Positions 63,699-64,000 of a stretch of DNA of 64,000 nucleotides are shown piece after piece. Made by a program: the position numbers and the translations under genes. Position 1 is the stretch's first letter; each line of letters opens with the position of its first letter. Below the pieces are notes generated by a model that saw only the letters and a list, made by a program, of their open reading frames with translations, was not told the origin of the DNA and searched no databases. The stretch is from Parundibacterium terreum (GTDB lineage Bacteria; Pseudomonadota; Gammaproteobacteria; Burkholderiales; Burkholderiaceae_D). Location: the NCBI RefSeq assembly GCF_014636315.1, contig NZ_BMED01000006.1:186001-250000 (forward strand), read 5' to 3'.

Positions 63699-64000
63699 AT
63701 GAAAATTCGCGTATTGCCTACCGCCTTTGCCGTATCCATTGCAGCTTCCATGCTGCTGCCTTTCAGCGTTGTGAACACTGCAACGGCGGCCACCGCCAAG
63801 CCAAAAGCCGCCGCTGCAGCAGCGGCGCCGCTGACATTGCAAATCATCGATACCCAGGTCGGCACCGGCAAGGAAGCAGCAGCCAATACCGTGGTCACCG
63901 TTAACTATACAGGCTGGATCTACAGCCCCAAGGCCGACAAGCAGCACGGCGTGCAATTCGACAGCTCGGTAGGACGTGGACCGTTCAGCTTCCCGCTGGG
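63699..64000 (+). CDS. FKBP-type peptidyl-prolyl cis-trans isomerase, 5' part
   Basis: The first 100 codons are visible; the gene runs past the window. A signal peptide (KIRVLPTAFAVSIAASMLLPFSVVNTATA) and an Ala/Lys-rich linker are followed by LTLQIIDTQVGTG, VTVNYTGWIY and QFDSSVGRGPFSFPLG, the first half of the FKBP domain. It is probably a periplasmic folding catalyst. Confidence 0.85.
   Translation, partial: MKIRVLPTAFAVSIAASMLLPFSVVNTATAATAKPKAAAAAAAPLTLQIIDTQVGTGKEAAANTVVTVNYTGWIYSPKADKQHGVQFDSSVGRGPFSFPL

Overview
The window looks like a chromosomal segment of a betaproteobacterium, most likely family Oxalobacteraceae (Herminiimonas / Janthinobacterium-like). This rests on gene content and order (mnmG-rsmG-parA-parB next to a complete atpIBEFHAGDC operon, hemE next to priA), moderate GC with many coding shadows, and burkholderialean-type intergenic hairpin repeats. 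It is inference from family knowledge, not from a database search. About 55 protein genes are supported. I see no rRNA, tRNA, CRISPR array, prophage or transposase.

Left part (1-26 kb) is accessory metabolism and envelope functions on both strands. It holds the 3' end of an M16 peptidase and a full paralogue at 16.1-18.9 kb, an RcnB-like periplasmic protein, hydroxypyruvate isomerase, two orphan periplasmic binding proteins, a LysE-type exporter, a periplasmic thioredoxin, and a five-PAS histidine kinase. An AraC-type regulator lies divergent from a GMC alcohol dehydrogenase and an SdsA-type alkylsulfatase, which reads as a possible alkyl-sulfate (surfactant) degradation cassette. Further right are a GSGD-repeat lipoprotein, a hexose-6-phosphate mutarotase, a ZntB-like transporter, a stray FliL-like protein, a GST, a leucine-rich-repeat protein and LtrA. 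The divergent region in front of the GMC gene contains a striking 286-bp cloverleaf-shaped palindromic element (9406-9691).

The middle (26-50 kb) is core genome, almost all on the minus strand: rep helicase, priA, hemE, an SGNH hydrolase coupled to a PPK2-type kinase, a CoA-binding protein, the nine-gene ATP synthase operon with a clear sigma70 promoter and a terminator, a small hydrolase, then parB-parA-rsmG-mnmG. Two perfect 16-bp parS palindromes lie exactly 1000 bp apart around one unknown tail-anchored protein gene, and a degenerate third lies inside mnmG. The two spacers flanking hemE carry DnaA boxes and share a 19-bp direct repeat; the hemE-priA spacer is also AT-rich. Together this suggests an origin-proximal domain.

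The right part (50-64 kb) has an iron-type alcohol dehydrogenase, a membrane-bound C13 (legumain-like) peptidase, a complete branched-chain amino-acid ABC operon (livG-livF-livK-livH-livM), a second GMC dehydrogenase, methylmalonate-semialdehyde dehydrogenase with a divergent LysR regulator (uptake and catabolism of branched-chain amino acids or related acids is plausible), another orphan binding protein, a small unknown protein and the 5' end of an FKBP-type prolyl isomerase cut by the window edge.
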